14,497 nt of DNA from JAJFTV01 sp964426355 (GCA_964426355.1 CAYRRA010000112.1:1-14497); one strand, 5' to 3'. Positions 6,677-14,497 are shown, counted from the first letter of the stretch. Notes: generated by a model not told the origin, from the letters alone. A program made the numbers and translations.

Positions 6677-7384
6677 ATGAAAAAAAATATCCTGATATGG
6701 ATGGTAACCTTGACAATTATTGCTTTGCTCTCAGCATGTATTCCAGGTCAGAAGACCCCAGAGCAGTCAAGTGAACCTACGACCGATATGAACTTGCTAC
6801 GCACAGAGGTAGCGCAAACCATAGTGGCGCAAGTCACCTACGAGGCTGCCTTAACCAAAGCTGCGGAACCTTCTCAAACACCCATCGTTGAAACAGCCAT
6901 GATCGGGGAAGTTCAAGAAGAACCAACAGCCACTGAAACCTTGCCCGTGGTAACCTACACCGCCACCGAGGTAATTCCTTCCCTTACCCCCACTCGAACT
7001 GTACAGGTCAACTATCCCACCTGGACGCCCACCTATTACATCGATCAAGCTGAACTATCTTCACAAACACCCAATGATGGTGCATACATCCGTGCTGGCT
7101 CAGATTTCGACATCGTGTTTACCATCAAAAACACCGGTACACGTGCATGGAACACCAAATTTTACCTGAAATTCGTCAGCGGTGTTTCTGGGCAAACTCA
7201 AAACGGCACTCCGGTAACACTCATGTACATTCCTTCCGGCGTGGCAGTAGGGAGTACAGTTACCCTGGTGATTGATATGGTTGCCCCTTCATCACCAGGA
7301 ACCTATTCGTCAAATTGGGCATTATACAACGATGATGGCACAGTGATTTTATCGCCTAACCTGGTGTTCAATGTAACCAATTAA
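6677..7384 (+). CDS. FW-domain-like lipoprotein 3 (divergent copy)
   Basis: A 235-residue lipoprotein with lipobox LLSAC (C21). The segment after the cysteine is recognisably related to that of copies 1 and 2 but degraded (LLRTEVAQTIVAQVT). A Thr/Pro/Glu linker leads to an Ig-like domain at about 117-235. The framework is kept (FTIKNTGTRAW with W148, SSNWALYNDDG with W204), but the first tryptophan is replaced by F138 and the usual G..F near the end is missing. The domain runs to the C-terminus with no tail. AAGGAG four bases before the ATG is a strong ribosome site, and only 20 bases separate it from lipoprotein 2, so the two are an operon. Specific function unknown. The sequence drift suggests a different partner from copy 1. 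Confidence 0.83.
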   Translation: MKKNILIWMVTLTIIALLSACIPGQKTPEQSSEPTTDMNLLRTEVAQTIVAQVTYEAALTKAAEPSQTPIVETAMIGEVQEEPTATETLPVVTYTATEVIPSLTPTRTVQVNYPTWTPTYYIDQAELSSQTPNDGAYIRAGSDFDIVFTIKNTGTRAWNTKFYLKFVSGVSGQTQNGTPVTLMYIPSGVAVGSTVTLVIDMVAPSSPGTYSSNWALYNDDGTVILSPNLVFNVTN

Positions 7385-7405
7385 CACTCAAAAAATGGGT
7401 CACAC

Positions 7406-8563
7406 ATGACAATCGAAGAGGTCATCCAGGCAGAAGTGGGGAAAGCAGGGATACCTCTTTTTGGTATTACCGACCTGGGCATTCCTCCAGGATTTGAACA
7501 GTACCAAAAATGGGCCGGTGAAGGTAAAAACGCCGGAATGCACTACCTTGCCCGTGAAGACGCGTTGGCAAAAAGAAAAAATCCTGGCATGCTAATGCCA
7601 GGCGCAAAAAGTATACTTGTATTCGGTCTCCCATATCCTATGAAGCCTGTAAAAAACAGCTTGAACAGTATGCAAATTGCCTCTTATGCAAGCGTGAAAG
7701 ATTATCACATTACTATTCCTGGTTTTCTAAATGGGTTAGTTCAACGAATAAATGCCACCATTGGAAAAGACTTTGCCTGGAAGGTTTTTACGGATTCTGC
7801 GCCAATCATGGAACGCTCGCTTGCCCAAAAAGCAGGTCTGGGATGGATCGGGAAAAACGGCTGCCTGATTTCACCCCAGTTTGGTTCCTTTTTTTTCATT
7901 GCAGAAATCCTCACCGAGTTGGAACTGACCCCTACGCCCCCATTTGTTGGCGATTATTGTGGTAAATGCCACAGGTGTATTGATGCTTGCCCGACTGGTT
8001 GTCTTTCAGATGGGGATAGAACAATGGATGTACACCGCTGTATTTCTTATCTCACCATAGAAAATCGTAAAGAAATTCCTCGTCCGCTGCGATCTATGTC
8101 TGGTAATCTGATTTTTGGCTGCGACATCTGTCAACAGGTATGCCCGTGGAACCACAGCGAGTTGGCTCTCGAAACACCGTGGTTGGAGCGCGAACCAGGT
8201 TTTTCCTGCGATGATATCTCAACCGAATTATCCCTTTCAGAGACCGAATTTAAAAGAAAATATCGGGAAAGCCCAATTCTGCGCGCAAAGCGCACAGGTT
8301 TTTTCAGAAACATACTTTGTGCATCAGGAAATTCAAAAGATCCCGTATACATCACCGCATTACAACAGATATTGAGAAACGAGATCGATGCCCTTCTTCG
8401 AGCACATGCAGCCTGGGCATTAGGTAAAATCGATCACCAGAATGCTCGTCACGCATTAGAAGCGCAGTATTTGATAGAAGATGATCCGGTGGTGTTAGAG
8501 GAAATAAACTTTGCATTAAGCAGACAGGATCCCTGTTCTCAAAGCAATCCTAAAGCAGCTTAA
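7406..8563 (+). CDS. queG: Epoxyqueuosine reductase QueG
   Basis: Cytoplasmic enzyme for the last step of queuosine synthesis: it reduces epoxyqueuosine at tRNA position 34 to queuosine, using cobalamin and two [4Fe-4S] clusters. The 385 residues match the family length. TDSAPIMER (129-137) contains the conserved catalytic aspartate (D130). Cluster ligands are in CGKCHRCIDACP (C185, C188, C191, C195) and CDICQQVCPW (C239, C242, C246), with C212 between them. The C-terminus (about 315-375) is helical and HEAT-repeat-like, as in known QueG. It follows lipoprotein 3 by 21 bases without a good ribosome site, so it is probably cotranscribed with the lipoproteins. A functional link to them is not evident. 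No other queuosine gene is in the window. Confidence 0.95.
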   Translation: MTIEEVIQAEVGKAGIPLFGITDLGIPPGFEQYQKWAGEGKNAGMHYLAREDALAKRKNPGMLMPGAKSILVFGLPYPMKPVKNSLNSMQIASYASVKDYHITIPGFLNGLVQRINATIGKDFAWKVFTDSAPIMERSLAQKAGLGWIGKNGCLISPQFGSFFFIAEILTELELTPTPPFVGDYCGKCHRCIDACPTGCLSDGDRTMDVHRCISYLTIENRKEIPRPLRSMSGNLIFGCDICQQVCPWNHSELALETPWLEREPGFSCDDISTELSLSETEFKRKYRESPILRAKRTGFFRNILCASGNSKDPVYITALQQILRNEIDALLRAHAAWALGKIDHQNARHALEAQYLIEDDPVVLEEINFALSRQDPCSQSNPKAA

Positions 8564-8580
8564 TCGAAATAAAATACAGA

Positions 8581-8611
8581 GTTGCCTTAGAAACACTGTT
8601 ACTAAGGCAAC
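8581..8611 (-). terminator. Ten-bp hairpin between convergent genes
   Basis: GTTGCCTTAG (8581-8590) pairs perfectly with CTAAGGCAAC (8602-8611) around an 11-base loop. On the minus strand it is followed by TCTGTATTTTATTT, so it should terminate the propeller lipoprotein gene, whose TAG stop (8602-8604) lies inside the stem. On the plus strand only CAAACGG follows, so it is a poor terminator for queG. Confidence 0.75.
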
Positions 8612-9939
8612 CAAACGGCTGAGTGTGCATTTTCAACCAGCAGATTCAGGCTTCGAGTCTCCTTATTCCAGGTAAGGATTGCCGGCTTGGATGAAGAGGA
8701 GCCCATCTCATATTGCTGCACAACCAGGTTCTCACTGCCTGGATCCCATCGATAATTGGAATAATGGTAACGAACATTTTCAGTGATTTTTTCAGCTCGA
8801 AAAGTAAACAGATCGATGAGCCAAAGTTGTTTTGTCGGGCGCTCTTCAACACAGCGTTCACCCAGTACAATCCATCGACCATCATAAGATTGTGCAGGTG
8901 GTGAATAGTCTTTTCTCTGCAAAATTTCATAAACGGGTGAAATCTCCATTTCACCGGCTGGAAAATCATATTCGTAAATTACCTTGCAGGTATCACCGGA
9001 ATTAATTTTTAGACATGCGAGATACATCGTATCTTCAAGGGGAGACCAGTAACCCATTTCACTCGATTCGCAAGCAACTTCAATCACCTCTCCCGTTTCA
9101 ACCGCCAGGACCATTATTTTCATCGCCGTTGCATCAAAAAAACCTAAATATTCGCCACTGGATGACCAGGCAAGCTCTTTCAGAACTGGAGAGGAATCTA
9201 TCTCATATACATCCACTTGCTGGTTTAAATGGGTGTCCCATAGAATGATCCTCGCTTTTCGATCGGCTGAGGTACCCGGCTTCACTCCTCCTTCAATATA
9301 AGCCAATAATGCACCAGCAGGAGAATATACCGGGCTTGTACATCGGGTTTCTCCACAATTTACAACCAGTGTGGTCTCCGAGCCATCACGATTGACTACC
9401 CAGATATCCGATCCGTTTTCAGCATTTCCAGCAGCAAAAACGATGTGATTTCCATCTGGCGCAGGATGAAATGTCAGTACCGAGTTCTCTGTTGATGATA
9501 ACCGCGTTTGATCCCCACTCACCGGGTCAACCCGCCAAATCTCTCCCCCGTCGCCGAACGGAACGAGGTACACCAGCTCAACGGGGCGTGGTGTAAATTC
9601 CCAGGTCTGTTTTGAAACGTTCTGACCACTACCATCATTTGACCTGGAGAAATTAACTTGATAGGTTTCACCTACCTTGAGAGGCTTTGTAAACCGTAAA
9701 AACAGTTGAGAATCCTGCCATTTCTGACTGAAATCAACATCAGGCTCAATGGTGACTTCTATTGTAGATTCCACATCCTCCCAGGTGTCCGGGACTTGAA
9801 TTTCAACTGGTCCCCAAACACCAATACTGAATTGGTTGGCGAATTCAGCTTGTCGATCGATTTCAGGTGGAGAACATGAAACTACCAGTTGTGCATATAA
9901 AACCATCATAATGAATATGAATGTTTTTTGGTTCTTCAT
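8602..9939 (-). CDS. Lipoprotein with Ig-like domain and beta-propeller
   Basis: A 445-residue lipoprotein with lipobox VVSC (C22). Residues about 36-118 look like a bacterial Ig-like domain of the SbsA/Big_5 type (FSIGVWGPVEIQVP, FTKPLKVGETYQVNF). From about 120 to the end, PD40/TolB-like propeller blades repeat (EIWRVDPVSGDQTRL, FHPAPDGNHIVFAA, DIWVVNRDGSE, YSPAGALLAYIEGG, LWLIDLFTFRAEKI). Several cysteines (in CGETRC, ACESSE, CLKINSGDTC) could form disulfides outside the cell. No catalytic motif is seen. It differs from the propeller protein at 2010-3884 by having a lipid anchor, an N-terminal Ig-like domain and no Thr/Pro tail. The ribosome site is weak. It stands alone on the minus strand, convergent with queG. 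Binding or sensing role is inferred. Confidence 0.85.
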   Translation of the reverse strand: MKNQKTFIFIMMVLYAQLVVSCSPPEIDRQAEFANQFSIGVWGPVEIQVPDTWEDVESTIEVTIEPDVDFSQKWQDSQLFLRFTKPLKVGETYQVNFSRSNDGSGQNVSKQTWEFTPRPVELVYLVPFGDGGEIWRVDPVSGDQTRLSSTENSVLTFHPAPDGNHIVFAAGNAENGSDIWVVNRDGSETTLVVNCGETRCTSPVYSPAGALLAYIEGGVKPGTSADRKARIILWDTHLNQQVDVYEIDSSPVLKELAWSSSGEYLGFFDATAMKIMVLAVETGEVIEVACESSEMGYWSPLEDTMYLACLKINSGDTCKVIYEYDFPAGEMEISPVYEILQRKDYSPPAQSYDGRWIVLGERCVEERPTKQLWLIDLFTFRAEKITENVRYHYSNYRWDPGSENLVVQQYEMGSSSSKPAILTWNKETRSLNLLVENAHSAVWLP

Positions 9940-9972
9940 CTCGATTATTTTCTATATGAAAGATTAACTTGT

Positions 9973-10012
9973 TTGGGTTGTCTACGATTTTCAGTAAACA
10001 ACCCAAGTTTTT
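9973..10012 (+). terminator. Nine-bp hairpin with T run between two minus-strand genes
   Basis: TTGGGTTGT (9973-9981) pairs with ACAACCCAA (9998-10006) around a 16-base loop, and on the plus strand GTTTTT follows. An outer AACTT/AAGTT pairing could lengthen it. Both flanking genes are on the minus strand, where the hairpin follows the LysM gene but has no U run. It may end LysM transcripts weakly, or block plus-strand transcription. Confidence 0.5.
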
Positions 10013-10043
10013 CATCTTTATCAAATAATACGAACGGATATTT

Positions 10044-10751
10044 TTAAGGTGTAGCGGTCTGACTGGTTTCCGGTGTTTTACTGGGAGCCAAAGTAATTGT
10101 GGGGGTAACGAGATTTACCCGGAGAGTGAGTACCTGACCGACATAAATCGTGTTAGCATCCGCAATCTTGTTATCCTTCATAATGGTTTCAACCGTTGTG
10201 TTGAAAGTAGAGGCAATACTAGCCAATGTATCGCCTGTTTTTATGGTGTACTCAATTTTTGTTCCGGCAGCCAACCCGGTTGGAAGGGGTGTTTCGGTAG
10301 GCAGCGCCTGACCTGGAGCAGGGATGAGAATGACATCACCAGGGACGATCGGACAGTTGTTACCAAAATTATTGATTGCCTGTAGCACTGCCAGGTCAAC
10401 TTCAAATGTGTTTGCAATATCCCAGCAATTGTCGTCTTCTTGAACTGTGTACTCAAACGGACCCGACGGGGTTTCGGTGACTGTGATTGTTGGAGTGAGC
10501 GTCTCAGTTGGAGTCACCGTTTCGGTCAGTGTCGGTGTAACAGGAGTATGGGTTGCTGTTTCGGTCACAGTTGCTGTAGCTGAAGACAATAATCCAATAG
10601 AAGGTCGTTCTGGTCCTGCCAACCACACGACCAGGATAATCACACCTACAACCACAAGAATTACAGCCAGGCTGCCAATGATAAATGGCGTTGCCTTCTG
10701 TTTTTTGTGAAAAGAATCAATCACACTCTGTGGAGAATCTTTATCAGCCAT
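10044..10751 (-). CDS. Membrane-anchored protein with two LysM domains
   Basis: A 235-residue protein that should bind peptidoglycan or related glycans through two LysM domains. The N-terminus (1-20) is charged and cytoplasmic, residues 21-46 form a membrane segment, and 57-96 are a Thr/Val/Pro-rich spacer. LysM 1 is at about 100-146 (YTVQEDDNCWDIANTF ending in GDVILIP) and LysM 2 at about 167-213 (YTIKTGDTLASIASTF ending in VGQVLTLRV). LysM 1 has C109 and C133, which could form a disulfide. A short Thr/Pro tail ends the protein. AAAGGA seven bases before the ATG supports the start. No catalytic domain is present, so it is a binder or tether. It lies 92 bases after uvrA on the same strand with no clear terminator between, so read-through from uvrA is possible. 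Confidence 0.9.
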   Translation of the reverse strand: MADKDSPQSVIDSFHKKQKATPFIIGSLAVILVVVGVIILVVWLAGPERPSIGLLSSATATVTETATHTPVTPTLTETVTPTETLTPTITVTETPSGPFEYTVQEDDNCWDIANTFEVDLAVLQAINNFGNNCPIVPGDVILIPAPGQALPTETPLPTGLAAGTKIEYTIKTGDTLASIASTFNTTVETIMKDNKIADANTIYVGQVLTLRVNLVTPTITLAPSKTPETSQTATP

Positions 10752-10843
10752 TTCTATTTCCTTTGTTTAAATGGTATATCGAAGCAAGCTTACAAATAAG
10801 CCACTATTTTCATCTCGATTTTTTTATTCTATCACAAGATTTT

Positions 10844-13750
10844 TTATCTCTTATCACAGGTGTGATTGTGGTTTTCGTCAAGGTAAGTGCGTAAATATTG
10901 ACCTGTATAAGATGCTTCATTGCGGCAAATTTCTTCGGGTGTGCCATAGGCGATCAACTCTCCTCCGCGATCACCACCCTCTGGACCAAGATCAATGATG
11001 TAATCCGCTACTTTGATGATATCCAGGTTGTGCTCGATAATCAAAACGGAATTTCCTGCATCCACAAGACGCTGAAGTACTTCGATCAACTTGTGAACAT
11101 CTGCCGCATGTAAGCCAACTGAGGGTTCATCTAAAACATATAAAGTTCGACCGGTAGCTCGCCTGGATAGTTCACGTGCCAGTTTGACCCTTTGCGCTTC
11201 ACCACCGGATAAAGTGGTTCCAGCTTGACCAAGTCGGATATAACCCAAACCGACATCATTTATAGTATGTAATTTGTTCACAATTGAAGGAAAAGCAGAA
11301 AAGAACTCTAAACCTGCTTCAACCGTTGTGTCTAAAACATCTGCAATTGATTTACCTTTGTATTGAACCTGGAGTGTTTCACGGTTGTAACGGGTTCCAT
11401 GACAGACATCACATGGCACATACACATCGGGTAAAAACTGCATCTCGATACGCAACTGCCCCTGACCCTGGCATGCTTCGCAACGACCACCATGTACGTT
11501 GAACGAGAAACGCCCGGATTTATACCCACGGATCTTACTTTCGGGTAACTCTGTAAACAATTTTCTGATTTCATCAAAAAGCCCGGTATAAGTGCCTGGA
11601 TTTGACCGGGGTGTTCTTCCAATGGGGGATTGATCAATATTGATGACTTTATCGAGGTGTTCCATACCCAGGATTTGTTTATACTCTCCAGGATAGGTGT
11701 TGGCTTTATTCAATTCTTTTGCAAGCGCCTGGTACAAAATATCAACCATCAACGTAGATTTTCCTGAGCCGGATACCCCGGTTATGCAGACCAGTTTTCC
11801 AAGCGGGATATCTACAGTCAGGTTTTTTAAATTATTCTCTGAAGCGCCTAAAATGGTCAGTTTTTTTCCATTTCCATTGCGTCGTTTCTCCGGAATGGGT
11901 ACCTGCATTTTCCGCGACAGGTATTGACCCGTCAAAGAAGCAGGCGATGCGAGGATATCCTCCACGGTTCCTTGAGCAATCACCTCGCCGCCGTGTTCTC
12001 CAGCTCCGGGTCCTAAATCGATGATCCAATCAGCGGTTCGGATCGTTTCTTCATCATGCTCAACGACCAAAACGGTATTACCCTGGTTTCGCAATTCCAA
12101 AAGGGTTGAAAGCAACCTTCCATTATCACGTGGGTGTAGCCCGATACTGGGTTCATCCAGGACATACAGGACGCCCATCAAGTGAGACCCAATCTGGGTT
12201 GCAAGTCGTATCCGCTGGGCTTCACCACCTGAGAGCGAACTCGCGGAGCGGTGCAGTGTAAGGTAATTCAATCCAACATCGACGAGAAAGCCCAATCTGG
12301 AATAGATTTCCTTCAAAATTCGTTCCGCAATGATCCGTTCACGATCAGAGAGGATTGAGTTTTCTCCACTCAGGTTCGCAATCCACGTAAGCGTCTTTTG
12401 TACGGGCCATTGGCTGACCTCAATAATGTTTTTCCCGTCAATCGTGACTGCCATTGCTTCAGGGCGTAGCCTGGCGCCATGACAGGTTGGACAGGGACGG
12501 TTGCTCATATATTCGGAAATTTTGTTGCGAATATATTCCGATTGTGTCTCCCTAAACCTGCGCTCAAAGTTATTGACCACCCCTTCAAATGTGGTTTGAA
12601 ATTGCGCCTGTCGATCTTTTCGGTCAATCTTTACCGTAACCTGTTTATTCCCGGTACCATACAAAACCAATTTCATCTTTTCTTCGGGAATGGAACCCAC
12701 GGGAGCATCCAGATCGATACGATATTCTTCAGCAAGCGATTGCAAAAACTGCCAGTAATAGCCCCCCTGCTCTTTGGAGTTTCTCCATTCCATTGCAGCA
12801 ATTGCGCCTTCATTAAGAGACAGCTCTTTGTCGGGGATTAATAACTCCGGGTCCACTTCCAGCTTGCTGCCAATTCCCTGGCAATCCGGACAGGCTCCGT
12901 GAGGTGTGTTGAATGAAAAAGTTCGGGGCTCAATCTCAGGCAGGCTTATACCATGTTCAGGGCAAGCCAGGAATTCGGAAAAATAATGATCGCTGGGTGG
13001 ATCCGTCGTAATATCCTGAACCGTCACATACCCATCGCCAACTTTCAGTGCAGTTTCAATCGAATCCGTCAATCGGGTGCGCATACTCCGCGCCTCCTCA
13101 TCCGATTGGGGTTTCTGAATAACCAGCCGATCCACAACGGCTTCGATGGTATGGATTTTGTATCGATCCAGTGTAATCTCATCATCCAGGTTGTAAATCA
13201 CGCCATCTACCCGAACACGCACAAAACCGGTTTTCCTGATTTCCTCAAAAACCGTTTGGTAGGTTCCTTTGCGCCCACGCACAATGGGGGCAAGGATGAT
13301 AATGCGCGTACCATCAGGCATTTTTTCAAGAATATCAACGATTTCTTGAGCAGACTGCTTGACAACTTCTTTCCCGCATACCGGGCAGTGTGGTATACCA
13401 GTTCTGGCGAACAACAGGCGAAGATAATCATACACTTCTGTCACCGTTCCAACAGTGGAACGTGGATTGCGCGAGGTACCTTTCTGATCGATCGATACCG
13501 CAGGAGAAAGACCTTCAATGTAATCTACGTCCGGCTTCAGCATTTGTCCCAAAAATTGCCGGGCATAAGCAGAAAGCGATTCAACATAACGCCGCTGCCC
13601 CTCGGCAAAAATGGTGTCAAATGCCAGCGATGACTTGCCGGAACCCGATAAACCGGTGATAACCACAAATTGATCTCTGGGAATTTCCACAGAAATATTT
13701 TTTAGATTGTGCTGACGAGCACCAACCACTTGTATACTGTTTCGAGCCAT
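10844..13750 (-). CDS. uvrA: UvrA, excinuclease ABC subunit A
   Basis: DNA-damage recognition ATPase of nucleotide excision repair; it loads UvrB at lesions in the cytoplasm. The 968 residues are complete and slightly longer than typical UvrA (about 940). Walker A motifs are GLSGSGKSS (33-41) and GVSGSGKST (658-666). ABC signatures LSGGEAQRIRLA (506-517) and LSGGEAQRVKLA (847-858) precede Walker B motifs in LDEPSIGLHPRD and LDEPSVGLHAAD. The C-terminal zinc finger is C757, C760, C780, C783. The first finger reads CPEH then CPDC (C263, H266, C287, C290), a Cys3His form instead of four cysteines. AAGGA five bases before the ATG supports the start. No LexA-type operator is obvious in the 118-bp upstream region. 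Two extended -10 sites lie there. Confidence 0.98.
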   Translation of the reverse strand: MARNSIQVVGARQHNLKNISVEIPRDQFVVITGLSGSGKSSLAFDTIFAEGQRRYVESLSAYARQFLGQMLKPDVDYIEGLSPAVSIDQKGTSRNPRSTVGTVTEVYDYLRLLFARTGIPHCPVCGKEVVKQSAQEIVDILEKMPDGTRIIILAPIVRGRKGTYQTVFEEIRKTGFVRVRVDGVIYNLDDEITLDRYKIHTIEAVVDRLVIQKPQSDEEARSMRTRLTDSIETALKVGDGYVTVQDITTDPPSDHYFSEFLACPEHGISLPEIEPRTFSFNTPHGACPDCQGIGSKLEVDPELLIPDKELSLNEGAIAAMEWRNSKEQGGYYWQFLQSLAEEYRIDLDAPVGSIPEEKMKLVLYGTGNKQVTVKIDRKDRQAQFQTTFEGVVNNFERRFRETQSEYIRNKISEYMSNRPCPTCHGARLRPEAMAVTIDGKNIIEVSQWPVQKTLTWIANLSGENSILSDRERIIAERILKEIYSRLGFLVDVGLNYLTLHRSASSLSGGEAQRIRLATQIGSHLMGVLYVLDEPSIGLHPRDNGRLLSTLLELRNQGNTVLVVEHDEETIRTADWIIDLGPGAGEHGGEVIAQGTVEDILASPASLTGQYLSRKMQVPIPEKRRNGNGKKLTILGASENNLKNLTVDIPLGKLVCITGVSGSGKSTLMVDILYQALAKELNKANTYPGEYKQILGMEHLDKVINIDQSPIGRTPRSNPGTYTGLFDEIRKLFTELPESKIRGYKSGRFSFNVHGGRCEACQGQGQLRIEMQFLPDVYVPCDVCHGTRYNRETLQVQYKGKSIADVLDTTVEAGLEFFSAFPSIVNKLHTINDVGLGYIRLGQAGTTLSGGEAQRVKLARELSRRATGRTLYVLDEPSVGLHAADVHKLIEVLQRLVDAGNSVLIIEHNLDIIKVADYIIDLGPEGGDRGGELIAYGTPEEICRNEASYTGQYLRTYLDENHNHTCDKR

Positions 13751-13785
13751 ATACGTCCTTGTTTCCCATATTTATGCAACCTGTA

Positions 13786-13794
13786 ATTATACCA
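13786..13794 (-). promoter_or_regulatory. Extended -10 promoter (TGGTATAAT) proximal to uvrA
   Basis: The minus strand reads TGGTATAAT 36 bases before the uvrA ATG, with no -35 at the normal distance. It is the same nonamer as at 1852-1860 and 5031-5039. Transcription would begin near 13779, giving a leader of about 30 bases. Confidence 0.6.
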
Positions 13795-13845
13795 AATCAG
13801 TTGCATCTCTTCTTGTGTATGAAGGATGATAATCAAACACTATAG

Positions 13846-13854
13846 ATTATAGCA
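13846..13854 (-). promoter_or_regulatory. Second extended -10 promoter (TGCTATAAT) for uvrA
   Basis: TGCTATAAT on the minus strand is preceded, at a short 15-base spacing, by TTGATA (13867-13872), which matches the -35 consensus at five of six bases and overlaps the stop of the upstream gene. It lies 60 bases before the proximal site, so uvrA may have tandem promoters. Confidence 0.45.
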
Positions 13855-13868
13855 CACATTTTCTATTA

Positions 13869-14497
13869 TCAAATAGACCTGCCTGCCACAATACCACTTG
13901 AGAAAGCCCAATGTAAGTTATATCCCCCACATGGACCAATAATCGACATGATCTCTCCGGCAAATGAAAGACCTTCAATGACCTTTGATTTCATATTTAT
14001 CGCATCGACTTCTGCGATAGAAACGCCCCCATAAGAAACCTGTGCGAATTCAAAGCCACGCGTCCCTTTGACCACAACGCGATAATTGACCATTATCTGT
14101 AGTAATTGATTGAGTTGAGTCTCGCTCAATAAATCAATACATACATCGGGCTTTAATCCAGATTGTTCCGTAAAAAATCTGGCAGCTTTTGGAGGCAGAA
14201 CCGAACCCAGGATCACCCGGAGTGGAATATGCAGGGCGCGTTTCCTTGCAAACAGGTCAGAAGTATAGTCAGCCAGACCCGGGATGAAATCAATCTGTAG
14301 ATGCATCGCGGAGTTGGGATGCAGGCTGGCAAAATGGCTCAAATCCATCACCCCGGGACCGTTGACCCCCCAATTGGTAAAAATGATGTTCCCGGTTGTT
14401 TCAGCCAGCAGGGTATTGTCCATCCAGATAGATACGCGTGCATCCAGCCTCACACCTTGCAGTTTATGAATCGACCTCATATCCGTTAACAATGGAA
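13869..14497 (-). CDS. HI0933/YhiN-like FAD-dependent flavoprotein (5' end missing)
   Basis: C-terminal part, 209 residues, of a flavoprotein of the HI0933/YhiN (BaiN-like) family, whose full proteins are about 400-420 residues. The frame is open to the right edge; the TTG at 14492 is an internal leucine, not a start. The family motif of the inserted barrel domain is visible (TGNIIFTNWGVNGPGVMDLS), as is the C-terminal FAD-binding region (SYGGVSIAEVDAINMKSKV, then GLSFAGEIMSIIGPCGGYN and a final SSGIVAGRS). The N-terminal dinucleotide-binding domain lies outside the window. The true substrate of most members is unknown. It is 118 bases upstream of uvrA on the same strand, but uvrA has its own promoter-like sites, so cotranscription is not required. 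Family call is confident. Confidence 0.92.
   Translation of the reverse strand, partial: PLLTDMRSIHKLQGVRLDARVSIWMDNTLLAETTGNIIFTNWGVNGPGVMDLSHFASLHPNSAMHLQIDFIPGLADYTSDLFARKRALHIPLRVILGSVLPPKAARFFTEQSGLKPDVCIDLLSETQLNQLLQIMVNYRVVVKGTRGFEFAQVSYGGVSIAEVDAINMKSKVIEGLSFAGEIMSIIGPCGGYNLHWAFSSGIVAGRSI

Noticed and set aside
10788..10801. Small hairpin GCTTA-CAAA-TAAGC between uvrA and the LysM gene as a terminator
   Set aside because: The stem is only five AT-rich base pairs and no U run follows on the minus strand.
12953..13633. 226-codon open frame on the plus strand opposite uvrA
   Set aside because: It lies wholly antisense to highly conserved uvrA coding sequence, has no recognisable domain and no ribosome site of note. 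It is a by-product of uvrA codon use.
13869..14492. TTG at 14492 as a real start of the flavoprotein
   Set aside because: The conserved family sequence continues with no domain boundary there, the frame is open to the window edge, and about half of the expected protein, including the FAD-binding N-terminus, is missing.
1..14497. Defence island, prophage or mobile element
   Set aside because: No nuclease, toxin, integrase, transposase, reverse transcriptase or terminal repeats were found. Genes are envelope or housekeeping.

Overview
The window looks like chromosomal DNA of a Chloroflexota bacterium, most likely class Anaerolineae. This is inferred from gene content and style, not from a marker gene. 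The non-housekeeping proteins are mostly surface proteins: a lipoprotein signal or one N-terminal membrane segment, then a Thr/Pro/Ser-rich linker, then a binding, propeller or peptidase domain. Three adjacent lipoproteins carry four-tryptophan (NBR1-type) Ig-like domains. Two of these have a DPxxxYTSAAxTVxxQLTQ-type segment after the lipid-modified cysteine, a style I associate with Anaerolineae from memory. No rRNA, tRNA, CRISPR array, insertion sequence or phage gene was found.

Layout. (1) 1-1750, minus strand: an M23-type membrane-anchored peptidase-like protein followed by a membrane-anchored protein cut by the left edge, probably one operon. (2) 1751-2009: a 259-bp AT-rich divergent promoter region. 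(3) 2010-5008, plus strand: a membrane-anchored PD40/TolB-type beta-propeller protein whose stop overlaps the start of an M23 lipoprotein (ATGA). (4) 5009-5174: a leader region with promoter-like sites and a perfect 14-bp palindrome. (5) 5175-8563, plus strand: three FW-domain lipoproteins and then queG (epoxyqueuosine reductase), with a short hairpin terminator or attenuator after the first lipoprotein. (6) 8602-9939, minus: a lipoprotein with an Ig-like domain and a beta-propeller, convergent with queG over a shared hairpin. (7) 10044-10751, minus: a membrane-anchored protein with two LysM domains. (8) 10844-13750, minus: uvrA, complete. (9) 13869-14497, minus: the C-terminal half of a HI0933/YhiN-like flavoprotein cut by the right edge.

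How the genes fit together. The left two-thirds reads as a cell-envelope cluster: two M23 endopeptidase-like proteins, two propeller proteins, three FW-domain lipoproteins and a LysM peptidoglycan binder. Wall remodelling or surface assembly is a reasonable inference, but only the M23 and LysM domains point directly to peptidoglycan. queG and uvrA are housekeeping genes for tRNA queuosine modification and nucleotide excision repair. They look like neighbours rather than functional partners. No stretch longer than 300 bases lacks a gene. I found no clear new defence or mobile system. The most unusual features are the tandem FW lipoproteins with their structured leader, and the propeller protein's unrecognised C-terminal domain.
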